Assembly: GCA_900696645.1 (NCBI GenBank)
Contig: CAADGV010000004.1
Coordinates: 62,001 to 126,000 of the forward strand
Length of the DNA: 64,000 nucleotides
Direction: 5' to 3'
From: an uncultured Chlorobiota bacterium
GTDB taxonomy: Bacteria > Bacteroidota > Ignavibacteria > UBA10030 > UBA6906
This document shows positions 27,207-37,392 of this stretch, in pieces. Position numbers and translations under genes: made by a program. A model generated the notes under the pieces. It did no database searches. It had not been told where the DNA came from and saw only the letters and a list, made by a program, of their open reading frames with translations. How positions within the stretch are numbered: the stretch's first letter is position 1; the number at the start of each line of letters is the position of its first letter.

Positions 27207-27492
27207 GATATCTCCTACTAAAAAGTAATGTAGATGTGTAATGTTGGCAGGCAACGTGACGCAAAAATATACCCAAACACCACCTGAAAAACAAGGAACG
27301 GTTCGTTGACTTTCCTTCACCTTTTGGTTAAGTTTTTTCAGATATGTGTTGGATTTGAATGCAAGGCAGGGTTACCTCTACAACATCCTTGAGTGAGACC
27401 TTCCTTCCTCCGTTTGTTCTTTTCGTATTGAGATGTGATGCCCCGGTTTTCGGCCTTACCGCTTAATCTGACATTTACAGTGTGATCGAATT

Positions 27493-27906
27493 GTGGATTG
27501 TGTGTTTTGTAAAATTGCCGCGCATCAACTCCCGGCTGAGATTCTGTATGAGACCGAGAATGTAGTTGCGATTCTCGATATCAACCCCATACATTACGGA
27601 CATGCCCTCGTGATTCCCAAGACACATTGCACAGATTTCCTGCATGTGCGGGAAGTAGACCTTCACGATGTGCTTCACGTAACTCAAATTGTGGCAAGGG
27701 CCATGGTGGAATCATTAGAACTTGAGGGCTTCAATATTTTCTCGAACAACGGTAAAGCAGCAGGACAATCGGTGTTTCATTTCCACATGCACGTAACGCC
27801 ACGTTATCCCGATGACGACATCAAGTTTGTGCTCACGTTAAAGACATACGACGGCAATGCAATGGCAACTTATGCGGAGAAAATTCGACGACACATCACC
27901 AACTAA
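27493..27906 (+). CDS. HIT-family nucleotide hydrolase
   Basis: This 137-residue protein has the histidine-triad motif [10 protein letters not shown] and the N-terminal zinc-type CVFCKIA. HIT enzymes hydrolyse nucleoside phosphoramidates or dinucleotides. Start codon is GTG at 27493; no strong Shine-Dalgarno sequence. It is divergent from the TPR gene (287 bases, no other feature seen) and 33 bases upstream of icd. Confidence 0.92.
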   Translation: MDCVFCKIAAHQLPAEILYETENVVAILDINPIHYGHALVIPKTHCTDFLHVREVDLHDVLHVTQIVARAMVESLELEGFNIFSNNGKAAGQSVFHFHMHVTPRYPDDDIKFVLTLKTYDGNAMATYAEKIRRHITN

Positions 27907-27938
27907 TTCCGGCTAACCCACAACAGGAGAAACGAGCA

Positions 27939-29192
27939 ATGGCAACATACAAGAAACTGACGCCGCCGACGAGCGGGCAAAAAATCTCAATAGTCAACGG
28001 AAAGCTCAATGTTCCAGACGATCCTATTGTCCCCTTTATTGAAGGAGACGGAACAGGGCCTGATATCTGGCGAGCTTCGCAGATTGTGTTTGACGCTGCC
28101 GTCTCGAAAGCATACGGAGGCAAAAAGAAGATTGTGTGGTTCGAAGTGTATGCCGGCGAAAAATCCAACGTTGTGTACGGAGAAAATACATGGCTCCCCG
28201 AAGACACGCTTGAAGCAATCAAGGAATATACCGTGGGAATCAAGGGCCCGTTGACAACACCGGTGGGTGGCGGAATCCGTTCTATCAACGTAGCATTGCG
28301 CCAGTTGCTTGATTTGTACGTGTGTTTGCGGCCGGTTCAGTACTTCAAAGGTGTACCTTCACCCGTCAAACAACCCGAACTGATCAACATGGTAATCTTC
28401 CGGGAGAATACCGAGGATATTTACGCCGGTATTGAGTGGAAGGCAGGAACACCTGAAGCACAAAAAGTTGTGAAGTGGCTTCAAACAGAGATGGGAGTAA
28501 CGAAAATCAGATTTCCGGAAACATCAAGCATCGGAGTGAAACCTGTCTCACAGCAAGGAACCGAGCGCCTCGTGCGAGCCGCAATACAGTATGCGGTAAA
28601 CAACAAGCGCAAGTCGGTTACGTTTGTTCATAAAGGCAATATCATGAAGTTCACGGAAGGCAGCTTCAGAGATTGGGGATACGAGCTTGCAAAGCGCGAG
28701 TTTGGCGATACGACTGTCTCGTGGGACGATTGCGGCGGGAATCCGCCCGCAGGAAAAATCCTTATCAAGGATGTGATCGCCGACGCGTTCTTGCAGCAGA
28801 TTCTGACTCGTCCGGCGGAATACGATGTCATTGCGACGCTTAATCTCAACGGAGACTATATCTCCGATGCTCTTGCCGCCCAGGTTGGCGGGATTGGAAT
28901 TGCTCCCGGTGGAAACATCAACTACGAGAATGGTTATGCCGTGTTCGAAGCTACACATGGTACGGCACCGAAGTATGCGGGGCTGGACAAGGTCAATCCC
29001 GGCTCGGTGATTCTTAGCGGCGAAATGATGTTCCGTTACTTCGGTTGGACGAAGGCCGCTGATTTGATTGTAACCGCCCTCGAAAAAACCATCCAGTCGA
29101 AAGTCGTCACTTACGATTTCGCCCGGCTGATGGATAATGCAAGAGAGGTGAAATGTTCCGAATTCGGAAAGGCAATCATTTCAAACATGTAA
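27939..29192 (+). CDS. icd: NADP-dependent isocitrate dehydrogenase
   Basis: This 417-residue TCA-cycle enzyme converts isocitrate to 2-oxoglutarate. The phosphate/substrate segment [20 protein letters not shown] and the metal-site region GDYISD are present. HGTAPKYAG carries the Lys-Tyr pair that selects NADP over NAD in the E. coli enzyme. CAGGAG lies before the ATG. A strong hairpin terminator follows. Confidence 0.96.
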   Translation: MATYKKLTPPTSGQKISIVNGKLNVPDDPIVPFIEGDGTGPDIWRASQIVFDAAVSKAYGGKKKIVWFEVYAGEKSNVVYGENTWLPEDTLEAIKEYTVGIKGPLTTPVGGGIRSINVALRQLLDLYVCLRPVQYFKGVPSPVKQPELINMVIFRENTEDIYAGIEWKAGTPEAQKVVKWLQTEMGVTKIRFPETSSIGVKPVSQQGTERLVRAAIQYAVNNKRKSVTFVHKGNIMKFTEGSFRDWGYELAKREFGDTTVSWDDCGGNPPAGKILIKDVIADAFLQQILTRPAEYDVIATLNLNGDYISDALAAQVGGIGIAPGGNINYENGYAVFEATHGTAPKYAGLDKVNPGSVILSGEMMFRYFGWTKAADLIVTALEKTIQSKVVTYDFARLMDNAREVKCSEFGKAIISNM

Positions 29193-29219
29193 ACATCTCC
29201 ACACTCTCTCCTTTGTTAG

Positions 29220-29256
29220 AGGCGTTTCCCGGAACCGGAAATACTGGGAAACGCCT
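29220..29256 (+). terminator. Hairpin terminator after icd
   Basis: An 11-bp perfect stem (AGGCGTTTCCC and complement) with a 15-base loop is followed by TTGCTTTC. It lies 27 bases after the icd stop. The remaining 29257-29530 shows no convincing gene. Confidence 0.75.
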
Positions 29257-29530
29257 TTGCTTTCATCTCCCCACCCCTGTTTGATAAATACAACCCATAA
29301 CACATCCCGCCTTTTGTCCACTCATCGTTCGTCGAATACAGGAAGATCAGACAACGTGCTGATTGCAGTTCTACAAACCGCGGCCTGCATCAGCCTCACC
29401 GAGACGAAAATCATGCCTTCAGTTGTCATATCCGCTTCCCGGAAATGGCACACCGTTGGTTGGAGAGAGAACATCAAAACAGGATTCTATCAATCAGATT
29501 CAACCATCATTAATACAGAAAGGTAATAAC

Positions 29531-30025
29531 GTGAGAACACTTTCGTATCTTATAGCGTTTGTCGTTGCTGCGGCTTTCTTAGGATGTCAGGACAGCAACA
29601 GTCCGATTGCGCCTGAACACGCATCAACGACTCCGACATTTGTAAAAGGTGCATCCGTTCCCGGAAGTTTGCTTATTCTGAACGCCGAAGTGAGTTCGGG
29701 TTACGGTAACGTCCATGAGATCGTTTATGACCTTGCGGGATCGATTCGGTACTCGCTTGTGACTGAAGACGGTGGAAAAAGCATTCTTGAACTCTCCATT
29801 GACGCTACGTTAACGGAAAAGAACGCAAACGGGGAAGTCAAGAAGATTCAATCGGAAACAACGGATTACTTCGAGTCGCTGGAAGAGGTGACATTCTTCT
29901 CCAAAGAATATGCAGTTGATGGTACATCAAGCAGCCTGAAACTGCTCATCGAATTCCAACTTAGCGGCAGTCACATTCACGTGCAGAAGGTTGCCCTGGT
30001 TGATTCCAACGGAGCTGCAGGATAA
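29531..30025 (+). CDS. Small lipoprotein of unknown function
   Basis: This 164-residue lipoprotein starts at GTG 29531, with GAAAGG upstream. The signal has lipobox FLGC (Cys about residue 18). The mature region is beta-rich and acidic, and no domain is recognised. A good terminator follows and it stands alone between two terminators, so it is a single-gene transcript. Confidence 0.7.
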   Translation: MRTLSYLIAFVVAAAFLGCQDSNSPIAPEHASTTPTFVKGASVPGSLLILNAEVSSGYGNVHEIVYDLAGSIRYSLVTEDGGKSILELSIDATLTEKNANGEVKKIQSETTDYFESLEEVTFFSKEYAVDGTSSSLKLLIEFQLSGSHIHVQKVALVDSNGAAG

Positions 30026-30050
30026 TCAGCAGGATATAGACAAGCAAAAG

Positions 30051-30084
30051 AACGTCCCGGCGCTACTCTGTGCGTCGGGACGTT
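30051..30084 (+). terminator. Hairpin terminator after the small lipoprotein gene
   Basis: A 9-bp stem (AACGTCCCG and complement) with an inner 3-bp stem is followed by TGGTTTTTTG, a clear T-run. Confidence 0.85.
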
Positions 30085-30110
30085 TGGTTTTTTGACAGTG
30101 GAGAAGAGTC

Positions 30111-30842
30111 TCAGGATATCTTGTACGAGGGAATCTCTTTCGGCAGAATAATTGCCATCAGGATGTAACCGAGCAATACAATTCCGCCGGACGCAAAGGC
30201 ACCGATAAGAAACAGGATTCTGATGATGGTAGAGTCAATCCCGAAGTACTCGCCCAACCCTCCGCACACACCAAACAACTTGCTGTCTTTGAAGGATCGA
30301 TAAAGACGACGAGGCTGTTGAGACTGCTCCTCAGAAAATGATGGTACAGCGTCACCGGTTGCCTGGTCGGGCGCAACAGTTGACGACTTGGTAAGTGAGT
30401 TCCTGCCTCCCCACAAAAATGCAACCCCGGCAAGTATCAACAAAACGGGAACAAGCAAATCGGGGCCAAACCACCACCAGTTTTGCCAGAATGAGAACCC
30501 CATGTTGTGAAGGAAGAGTACAATCCCAATCGCCATCAACAAGATGCCCCAAAAGAGGCTGTTCTTTTTCGACGATGACGTGTCTGCGCCCGGCGTTGAC
30601 GAGGTGGTTGCCGGGTCTGTGTTCGAGAAGGCCGCCATCGTAAACGGCTCTTTGGGAACCACAATCATTGCCGCAATATACAACACGATGCCTGAGCCGC
30701 CCATGAGCGTAAGCAGAACCCATGCAATACGAACGAGGGTCGGATCGAGGTTGAAGTATTTCGCCAATCCGCCGCACACACCGTCGATCATTCGGTCTGA
30801 TCGGGATTTATATAATCGCTTTACACCGGTTGATTCTGACAT
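30111..30842 (-). CDS. PspC-domain membrane protein (two PspC domains)
   Basis: This 243-residue protein has a PspC domain at each end: RMIDGVCGGLAKYFNLDPTLVRI near the N-terminus and KLFGVCGGLGEYFGIDSTIIRI near the C-terminus, each with a following membrane helix. Two further helices with LiaF-like character lie between them (about 95-145). PspC proteins take part in envelope stress responses. CAGGAGG precedes the ATG. No psp operon partners are adjacent. Confidence 0.9.
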   Translation of the reverse strand: MSESTGVKRLYKSRSDRMIDGVCGGLAKYFNLDPTLVRIAWVLLTLMGGSGIVLYIAAMIVVPKEPFTMAAFSNTDPATTSSTPGADTSSSKKNSLFWGILLMAIGIVLFLHNMGFSFWQNWWWFGPDLLVPVLLILAGVAFLWGGRNSLTKSSTVAPDQATGDAVPSFSEEQSQQPRRLYRSFKDSKLFGVCGGLGEYFGIDSTIIRILFLIGAFASGGIVLLGYILMAIILPKEIPSYKIS

Positions 30843-30917
30843 GGTCTGCCTCCTGTTGTATGGTGATTTCTACGTTGTGGTACGCAATGCCGATTGGCAA
30901 GTTGCATCCGGAAACAG

Positions 30918-30943
30918 AAAAGCCGGTCCATCGACCGGCTTTT
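30918..30943 (-). terminator. Hairpin terminator of the pyrH-frr transcript
   Basis: An 11-bp perfect stem (AAAAGCCGGTC and complement) with a 4-base loop ends in TTTTCTGTTT on the - strand. It lies 30 bases after the frr stop. Confidence 0.85.
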
Positions 30944-30972
30944 GATAAAGGATGACAAACTACGACAAGGCG

Positions 30973-31530
30973 TTACACTTCCATGATTTCTTTCTCTTTG
31001 TGCGCCAGAAGTGTGTCGATATCCTTGACAAATTTGTCTGTCAGTTTCTGGGTTTCCTGCTCGCCCCGCTTGCGGTCATCTTCCGACAAATGCTCAGATT
31101 TCTCCGACTTCTTGAGATGTTCAATCGCATCCCTGCGAATGTTGCGAATCGCGACCTTTCCCTCCTCACCAAATTTCTTTGCCAATTTTACAAGCTCACG
31201 ACGGCGCTCTTCATTAAGCGGAGGAATCGGAACGCGTATCAAGTCTGCATCTTTCACGGGATTCAATCCAATGTTTGCAGCTTGAATTGCCTTCACAATC
31301 GGATCGAGCATGCTCTTGTCCCACGGGGTAACGGTAAGGGTGTGGATATCAGCAACGCTGACATTGCCCACTTGATTGAGAGGTGTCAACGTTCCGTAGT
31401 AGTCAACTTTGATGGAGTCGAGAAGTGTTGTCGTTGCCTTGCCGGTTCGAATTCTGATGAGTTCCTGGCGCACAACGTCTGTGGCTTTCGCCATTCGTGT
31501 TTCGGTATCTTTAAGGATCTCTTTAATCAT
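30973..31530 (-). CDS. frr: Ribosome-recycling factor
   Basis: This 185-residue factor splits post-termination ribosomes together with EF-G. The conserved motifs RIRTGKATTTLLDSIKVDYYG and LNEERRRELVKLAKKFGEE are present and the length is standard. It follows pyrH by 21 bases. Confidence 0.97.
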   Translation of the reverse strand: MIKEILKDTETRMAKATDVVRQELIRIRTGKATTTLLDSIKVDYYGTLTPLNQVGNVSVADIHTLTVTPWDKSMLDPIVKAIQAANIGLNPVKDADLIRVPIPPLNEERRRELVKLAKKFGEEGKVAIRNIRRDAIEHLKKSEKSEHLSEDDRKRGEQETQKLTDKFVKDIDTLLAHKEKEIMEV

Positions 31531-31551
31531 GGTGTAGCCTTCGTTGTTGTT

Positions 31552-32280
31552 CTACGATGAAGCAAGTTCATGAACTCTCGTTCCGATCTCCTCTCCCGTC
31601 ATCAAGCGCTGCAGATTGCCGGGCTTGTTCATGTTGAAGACAAGTATAGGCAATTTGTTTTCCCGGCACAGTGTAATTGCGGTCATATCCATCACGTTGA
31701 GGTTTCTCTTCAGGACATCGATGTAGGAGATTTCGGGGAACTTGATGGCGCCGGGATTTTTTTCGGGATCGGAATCATAGACGCCGTCTACGCGGGTTCC
31801 CTTAATAATAACATCAGCCTCGATTTCCACGGCACGCAATGCTGCCGCTGTATCGGTGGTGAAATACGGATTTCCTGTTCCCGCTCCGAAAATGACAATT
31901 CTGTTTTTCTCAAGATGTCTCACTGCTCGCCGGCGAATAAACGGTTCCGCAATCACCTCCATTCTGATTGCAGAGATGAGTCGGGTAACCAAATCCTGAT
32001 GCTCAAGGGCACTCTGCAACGCCAGCGCGTTAATAAGTGTCGCAAGCATCCCCATATGATCCCCGGTTACCTTGTCAATATTGTCCGAGGAGTTTGAAAC
32101 ACCCCGGTAAATATTTCCTCCACCAATCACAATTCCTACTTGAGCGCCGAGGTCGTACACGGATTTGATTTCGAGAGCATACTGTTTCAGCACAGCCGAA
32201 TCGATGCCGAACTGCTTGTCTCCCATCAATGCCTCGCCACTCAACTTCAACAGGATACGTTTGTATTTGAGTTTACTCAT
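31552..32280 (-). CDS. pyrH: Uridylate kinase
   Basis: This 242-residue bacterial UMP kinase makes UDP from UMP. It shows the amino-acid kinase fold motifs [32 protein letters not shown] and [12 protein letters not shown]. It is the first gene of a short pyrH-frr unit separated from tsf by a terminator. Confidence 0.97.
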   Translation of the reverse strand: MSKLKYKRILLKLSGEALMGDKQFGIDSAVLKQYALEIKSVYDLGAQVGIVIGGGNIYRGVSNSSDNIDKVTGDHMGMLATLINALALQSALEHQDLVTRLISAIRMEVIAEPFIRRRAVRHLEKNRIVIFGAGTGNPYFTTDTAAALRAVEIEADVIIKGTRVDGVYDSDPEKNPGAIKFPEISYIDVLKRNLNVMDMTAITLCRENKLPILVFNMNKPGNLQRLMTGEEIGTRVHELASS

Positions 32281-32305
32281 GTGGAGTGTTCAATTGATGT
32301 CATAC

Positions 32306-32330
32306 AAAAATGTCCCCTTGAAGGGGACAC
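32306..32330 (-). terminator. Intrinsic terminator between tsf and pyrH
   Basis: On the - strand GTGTCCCC pairs with GGGGACA across a 5-base loop, followed at once by TTTTTGT. It splits the usual rpsB-tsf-pyrH-frr run into two units or partly attenuates the second. Confidence 0.8.
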
Positions 32331-32335
32331 TCACA

Positions 32336-33199
32336 TTACTTCGTTTCTTCGCCAAGGTGATAGCGCCGGAAGCGCTTGATCGTAATCGGCTGACCCGACG
32401 ATTTGCTTGCCTCGGCAAGGAAATCCTTGATGGTCTTTCCGGAATCCTTGATGAACGTTTGCTCCATCAGCGCTACTTCCTGATAATACTTTTCAAGGCG
32501 ACCGAGAGCAATCTTCTCGACGATTTGCGCCGGTTTCCCTTCGTTGGCGGCTTGTGTCTTGTAGATATCAAGTTCGCGTTCAATCACTGATCTTTCAATC
32601 TGATCGCGAGAGATGACGAGCGGGTTCATTGCCGCTACTTGCATTGCGACGTCACGTCCGGCACCGGTTGCCGCTGCATCAGTTCCTATGCCCGTCATTT
32701 CAACCAGCACGCCGATTTTATTTCCGAGGTGAGTGTAAGCGCTCACGCTTCCTTCGGAAGAATCCACAACGTTGAACCGCCGGATTTCAACCTTCTCCCC
32801 CACCTTGGCCAGCAAGTCGTTGTACAACTCTGTAACCGTCTTGCCTTTTACGGTCACATGCATCAACGCTTCAACCGAAGCGGGACGATGTGTCTCGACT
32901 GCTTCGGCAATTGCATGTGCAAAGGCCGCAAAGTCATCACTACGGCCAACAAAGTCGGTTTCGCAATTGACTTCTACAATGACGCCGCTTTTTCCGTTTG
33001 CTGCAACGCGTGTAACAATCATGCCTTCTTTGGCGGCTCTGTCTGCACGCTTTGCTCCTGACGCGGCCCCTTTCTTACGAAGGTACTCGATGGCTGCATT
33101 CATGTCCCCGCTCGATGCCTCAAGCGCCCGTTTGCAGTCCATCATTCCTGCACCGGTTTTCTCGCGGAGATTCTTGATCATTTCACTGGTGATTTCCAT
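32336..33199 (-). CDS. tsf: Translation elongation factor Ts
   Basis: This 287-residue factor exchanges GDP on EF-Tu. The N-terminal UBA-like domain (LREKTGAGMMDCKRALEASSGD) and the signature GVIVEVNCETDFVGRSDDF are present. It follows rpsB by 35 bases. Confidence 0.97.
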   Translation of the reverse strand: MEITSEMIKNLREKTGAGMMDCKRALEASSGDMNAAIEYLRKKGAASGAKRADRAAKEGMIVTRVAANGKSGVIVEVNCETDFVGRSDDFAAFAHAIAEAVETHRPASVEALMHVTVKGKTVTELYNDLLAKVGEKVEIRRFNVVDSSEGSVSAYTHLGNKIGVLVEMTGIGTDAAATGAGRDVAMQVAAMNPLVISRDQIERSVIERELDIYKTQAANEGKPAQIVEKIALGRLEKYYQEVALMEQTFIKDSGKTIKDFLAEASKSSGQPITIKRFRRYHLGEETK

Positions 33200-33234
33200 A
33201 ACTACCGTTCAGCTTTCCTTTTGATAAATCAAAA

Positions 33235-33996
33235 TCAGTTAAGCGACGCTTTTTCTTCCGCTTCTTTGCTCTTTGCTTCCGCTTCTACTGCCATCTCCAT
33301 TTGTCGCGCAGCAGCCCGTTCCTTGCCCTCGAGAATTGCGTCGGCAAATGCCTTGGTGATGACTTGAATTGACTTCATCGCATCGTCGTTCGCTGGAATC
33401 ACATAATCAATATTGTCCGGATCGCAATTGGTATCAACGATTGCAAAAACCGGAATGCCAAGCCGGTTTGCTTCCTTCACACTAATCGCTTCTTTCTTCA
33501 CATCGACGACAAACAATGCGCCGGGTAAACGCGTCATTTCAACAACGCCTGAGAGAACACTGTTCAGCTTTTCCTTTTCACGCGTGAGGAAGAGGCCTTC
33601 CTTCTTTGTGATTTTGTCAAAAGTGCCGTCACTTTCCATTTTTTCGATGTTGGTGAGACGTTTCACGCTTTTGCGAATCGTCGTGAAGTTGGTCAGTGAA
33701 CCGCCGAGCCAACGCTCGTCCACGTAAAACTGGCCGCAACGGACCGCTTCTGCTCTGATGATTTCGCTTGCCTGCTTCTTCGTCCCGACAAACAACACAC
33801 GCTTCCCTTCGGCAACAACTCTGGCGATGGCGTTGCACGCTTCTTCAAGAAGGTCGCGGGATTTCATGAGGTCAATAATATGAATCCCGTTCCGTTCCAT
33901 GAATATGTACGGCTTCATCTTGGGATTCCAACGGCGGGTGAGGTGTCCGAAGTGACACCCTGCTGCCAACAACTCGGCAACTTCTACGCGAGGCAT
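33235..33996 (-). CDS. rpsB: 30S ribosomal protein S2
   Basis: This 253-residue protein has the S2 signatures [20 protein letters not shown] and [12 protein letters not shown]. The ATG at 33996 is preceded by AAGGAA and gives the standard N-terminus; upstream in-frame codons to 34053 overlap a structured leader. The C-terminus is a short acidic, alanine-rich tail. Confidence 0.97.
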   Translation of the reverse strand: MPRVEVAELLAAGCHFGHLTRRWNPKMKPYIFMERNGIHIIDLMKSRDLLEEACNAIARVVAEGKRVLFVGTKKQASEIIRAEAVRCGQFYVDERWLGGSLTNFTTIRKSVKRLTNIEKMESDGTFDKITKKEGLFLTREKEKLNSVLSGVVEMTRLPGALFVVDVKKEAISVKEANRLGIPVFAIVDTNCDPDNIDYVIPANDDAMKSIQVITKAFADAILEGKERAAARQMEMAVEAEAKSKEAEEKASLN

Positions 33997-34043
33997 GTGG
34001 TATTCCTTATTTTGTGTTTTTCTTCTGCCCTTGTCGTCTTTCA

Positions 34044-34081
34044 TTGGGATCACGCTCCGTATCGGAGCGGGACACTCCCAA
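34044..34081 (-). promoter_or_regulatory. Two-part hairpin in the rpsB leader
   Basis: On the - strand an outer TTGGGA/TCCCAA stem encloses an inner perfect CGCTCCG/CGGAGCG stem with a 3-base loop. It ends 47 bases before the S2 start and lies in the rpsI-rpsB gap. There is no T-run, so it is not a normal terminator. Ribosomal-protein leaders often bind their own product; S2 autoregulation here is an inference. Confidence 0.45.
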
Positions 34082-34135
34082 CAAAATCAAAAGGCATGTT
34101 TATTTACAACAACAACGGTGAATCTCTGAATCAGA

Positions 34136-34531
34136 TTAGCGCTTCGAGAACTGGAAGCGTTTGCGTGCTTTCTTCTGACCGTACTTCTTGCGTTCGACCA
34201 TGCGCGGGTCACGCGTAAGCAAGCGGGCAGTTCGCAATGATGCACGATTGTCCTCACTCATTTCAACAAGCGCACGGGCGATAGCAAGCTTGACAGCTCC
34301 GGCCTGCCCTGTCGAACCTCCGCCTTCAACATTCACTTTTGCATCGTATTTTCCGGTGGTTTGCGTTGCTTCAAAGGGCTTCATCACATCAGCCCGAAGC
34401 GTCTCGAGGGGGAAGTATTGCTCAACAGGTTTTCTGTTAATGGTAATTTTCCCCGAACCGGGCAGCAAAATGGCCCGCGCTACGGCTGTTTTTCTGCGAC
34501 CAACTGCGTTTGTTGCGTGTGCGTGTTGCAT
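34136..34531 (-). CDS. rpsI: 30S ribosomal protein S9
   Basis: This 131-residue protein shows [10 protein letters not shown], the [19 protein letters not shown] region and the basic C-terminus [12 protein letters not shown] that reaches the P-site tRNA. It follows rplM by 21 bases, the conserved pairing. Confidence 0.98.
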   Translation of the reverse strand: MQHAHATNAVGRRKTAVARAILLPGSGKITINRKPVEQYFPLETLRADVMKPFEATQTTGKYDAKVNVEGGGSTGQAGAVKLAIARALVEMSEDNRASLRTARLLTRDPRMVERKKYGQKKARKRFQFSKR

Positions 34532-34552
34532 TCTTTTTCTACACTCCTGAGA

Positions 34553-34990
34553 TTAGTTGAGCTTGTATGCTTCGGGGCGTTGGGCGAGATGCGGGTGCTC
34601 GGCGCCTGCATACACTTTCATTTTCTTGATGATCTTCCGTCCGAGCCGGTTGTGCGGCAACATGCCCTTCACTGCATGCTCGAACACGCGCTCCGGATGC
34701 TTGCGAATCAAATCCTGGAACTTCTCGAATGTTGCTCCACCAGGGTAGCCCGTGTAGTGGAAGTACTCTTTCAACTCGCTTCGTTTTCCGGTGAGCTTTA
34801 CATTCGCCGCGTTGACCACCACAACGAAGTCGCCCAAATCGGCGTTCGGCGTGAACATCGGCTTGTGCTTGCCGCGAAGAAGCTTCGCAACCTGCGTAGC
34901 CACTCGACCGAGGGTCTGTCCGTTTGCATCAACGAGATGCCATTTCTGCGTCGTGTCCGACGTTTTGAAGAACTTTGTTGCCTTTTCCAC
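34553..34990 (-). CDS. rplM: 50S ribosomal protein L13
   Basis: This 145-residue protein has [16 protein letters not shown] and [16 protein letters not shown], typical of L13. Start is GTG with AGGAG about 10 bases upstream. It follows lipA by about 100 bases in which no other signal is seen. Confidence 0.98.
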   Translation of the reverse strand: MEKATKFFKTSDTTQKWHLVDANGQTLGRVATQVAKLLRGKHKPMFTPNADLGDFVVVVNAANVKLTGKRSELKEYFHYTGYPGGATFEKFQDLIRKHPERVFEHAVKGMLPHNRLGRKIIKKMKVYAGAEHPHLAQRPEAYKLN

Positions 34991-35093
34991 TTGGAGTAAC
35001 TCCTGATGAAATGCGGTGAGAAGCTGGGTTCAAAAGTTGTTCAATTTAGGCAAAATGGAGCAGAGAGTCAATGAAGCTATTGATTAAAGGTGC

Positions 35094-35972
35094 TTAATCA
35101 ACGTGCTTTTCAGCATGATAGGAACTCCGAACAAGCGGCCCGGATTCCACATGCTTAAAGCCCATCGCCTTTCCTCGTGTCCTGTACATCGCAAACTCAT
35201 TGAGAGTCACGAAGCGGTCAACCGGAAGATGTTGTTTTGTCGGCTGCAGGTATTGCCCGATTGTCATGATGTCGCAGCCCCATGAATGCAAATCCGACAT
35301 CACCTGAAGAACTTCATCGGCAGTTTCGCCAAGTCCCACCATAATGCCGCTCTTCGTCACCATTCCTGCTTCCTTCGACCATTTGATTACTTGAAGCGAC
35401 CGTTCATACTTCGCTTGAGGGCGAACCTTTCTGTACAGTCGCGGAACCGTTTCGGTATTATGATTGAGAATGTCGGGCTTCCCGGCAAGTACAATATCGA
35501 GCGCCCATTTCTCTCCCTGAAAATCAGGAATCAGCACTTCAATCGTGATTTCGGGATTGACAGCTCGCGCTTGCCGGATTGTTTCTGCAAAAATCTCCGC
35601 GCCACCATCGGAGAGTTCATCACGATTGACTGAAGTGATGACAGCGTGCTTGACGCCCATAATGCGGATCGCATCAGCAACACGGGCAGGTTCATCCTTG
35701 TCCAGCCACGTTGGCCGACCCGTCTTCACATTACAGAACCCGCACGAACGTGTACACACGTCTCCCAAAATCATAAAGGTAGCGGTTCCTGCGTTCCAAC
35801 ATTCCGACATGTTTGGACAGCGGGCTTCTTCGCACACCGTGTGAAGATTGTGGCCAGTAATCAGATTCTTGAGACGTGCGTATTCCTCGCCGGAAGGAAT
35901 CTTGATCTTCAACCAATCCGGACGTGAGGGCCGTTGCTGCTGTTCCTGTGCCGGTATTTCTTGAATGATCAT
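35094..35972 (-). CDS. lipA: Lipoyl synthase
   Basis: This 292-residue radical-SAM enzyme inserts two sulfurs into protein-bound octanoate. The auxiliary cluster cysteines are Cys47, Cys52 and Cys58 ([12 protein letters not shown]). The radical-SAM cluster is CTRSCGFC (Cys73, 77, 80), and the C-terminal RSSYHA is present. The ATG lies 2 bases after the E2 stop, so it is probably translationally coupled to the protein it modifies. No lipB or lplA gene is in the window. Confidence 0.97.
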   Translation of the reverse strand: MIIQEIPAQEQQQRPSRPDWLKIKIPSGEEYARLKNLITGHNLHTVCEEARCPNMSECWNAGTATFMILGDVCTRSCGFCNVKTGRPTWLDKDEPARVADAIRIMGVKHAVITSVNRDELSDGGAEIFAETIRQARAVNPEITIEVLIPDFQGEKWALDIVLAGKPDILNHNTETVPRLYRKVRPQAKYERSLQVIKWSKEAGMVTKSGIMVGLGETADEVLQVMSDLHSWGCDIMTIGQYLQPTKQHLPVDRFVTLNEFAMYRTRGKAMGFKHVESGPLVRSSYHAEKHVD

Positions 35973-35974
35973 AT

Positions 35975-37294
35975 TCAGAATGAAAGACTCGTGTCGAAAT
36001 TCTCCAACCCCTTCACAATCTCTTCGAGAAACATCCCTCCGAGCGCCCCATCAACGATACGATGGTCGAAGGATAGCGTGAAGAACGCCATCGAGCGAAT
36101 CGCAATCATATCATCAACAACCATCACACGTTTCTTGATGGCGCCTGTTCCGAGAATCGCCACTTGCGGCTGGCTGATGATCGGTGTGCCGATGAGTGTT
36201 CCGAACACTCCGAAGTTGGAGATTGTGAATGTGCCGCCTTGAATATCGTCGGGTGTCAGCTTCTTGTTGCGAGTGCGTGTAGCAAGATCGTTGACGGCGC
36301 GGGCAAAACCGAGAAAATTCTTCTCTTCGGCATTCTTGATGACGGGAACGATCAGTCCGTTCTCAGCCGCAACAGCGAGGCCGAGATTGATGAAGTTCTT
36401 CTTGATAATCTTATCCCCTTCAATCGACGTGTTGACGAGAGGATACTTTTTCAATGCATTCACTACCGCCTGCACAATGTACGGAGTGTATGTGAGCTTG
36501 AAGCCTTCCTTTGTCTCAAATGAGGCCGCGTGGGCTGCACGATGTTTCACAACCTCCGTCATATCCACTTCGTGAATGGCAGCGACATGCGGAGAGGTAT
36601 GCACACTCTTGACCATGTGCTCCGCCATTTTCTGCAGAACATTACTCATCTGAATAATGTCGTGTTGCGGAGCCGGATACTTAGCCCGCAGTTCAGGCAC
36701 ATCAACTGTCTTGCCTGCAATCGCCATTGACGGTGCGGTGGGCGCTGTCTTTGCAGAAGTGGGCTTCGGCGTTGTGAGCGCGCCGCTTTTTTTTGCATTA
36801 ACGTAAGTAAGAATATCTTTCTTTGAGACACGTCCTCCGTCGCCCGTACCCGGGATCAACTCCAATTCCTGCATCGCAATTCCTTCTTCACGCGCAATGT
36901 TCAACACGAGCGGAGAATAAAATCTTCCCGATGCTGGCGCTGACAGGGTCTGAGCGGCTGGTGCAGCAGCAACTGCAGGCGCGGGTGTTGACGCAACAGC
37001 TTGTGGTGCAGGAGCAGCGGGCTTCGGTTCTTCCGTAACAGCAACCGCTCCGCCTTCTGTATCAAGAAACGCAATCACCGTTCTCACCGGAACTGTGGTT
37101 TGTTCCTGGACAACGATTTCCGTAAGCGTTCCTGATGCCGGCGAGGGAATTTCGGAATCCACTTTGTCGGTGGAGATTTCCAAAATCGTCTCGTCTTTCT
37201 TCACTTTGTCGCCGACCTTCTTGTGCCATTTCACAATGGTACCTTCGGCGATGCTCTCGCCCATCTGGGGCATGACGACTTCTACACGTGCCAT
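35975..37294 (-). CDS. 2-oxoacid dehydrogenase E2 (dihydrolipoamide acyltransferase)
   Basis: This is a 439-residue core subunit. It has one lipoyl domain (Lys44 in [12 protein letters not shown]), an Ala/Pro linker (about 80-120) and an E3/E1-binding domain ([11 protein letters not shown]...[13 protein letters not shown], about 128-165). The catalytic domain ends with [10 protein letters not shown]. It transfers an acyl group to CoA; whether acetyl, branched-chain or succinyl cannot be decided from sequence alone. AAGGAAG precedes the ATG. Its first 38 bases are repeated 1,091 bases upstream beyond the TIR gene. Confidence 0.93.
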   Translation of the reverse strand: MARVEVVMPQMGESIAEGTIVKWHKKVGDKVKKDETILEISTDKVDSEIPSPASGTLTEIVVQEQTTVPVRTVIAFLDTEGGAVAVTEEPKPAAPAPQAVASTPAPAVAAAPAAQTLSAPASGRFYSPLVLNIAREEGIAMQELELIPGTGDGGRVSKKDILTYVNAKKSGALTTPKPTSAKTAPTAPSMAIAGKTVDVPELRAKYPAPQHDIIQMSNVLQKMAEHMVKSVHTSPHVAAIHEVDMTEVVKHRAAHAASFETKEGFKLTYTPYIVQAVVNALKKYPLVNTSIEGDKIIKKNFINLGLAVAAENGLIVPVIKNAEEKNFLGFARAVNDLATRTRNKKLTPDDIQGGTFTISNFGVFGTLIGTPIISQPQVAILGTGAIKKRVMVVDDMIAIRSMAFFTLSFDHRIVDGALGGMFLEEIVKGLENFDTSLSF

Positions 37295-37295
37295 A
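37255..37295. repeat. 41-bp direct repeat, copy 1 (E2 gene start)
   Basis: This copy covers the first 40 bases of the intact E2 gene plus one base upstream. It is identical over 41 bases to 38346-38386. The two copies bracket the TIR gene and lie exactly 1,091 bases apart. Confidence 0.95.
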
Positions 37296-37392
37296 GTTAC
37301 TTCCTTTTATTCTTTTCCTTTTACTACTTGTATCCGATTCTCTCGTTTCCGCCGCGTGCGGCATATTTCCCTTCCGCCTACGTCGGCACCCT

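Noticed and set aside
29257-29526. 89-codon open frame between icd and the small lipoprotein
   Set aside because: Composition is unlike a protein, no domain is seen, and it ends at the ribosome-binding site of the real gene.
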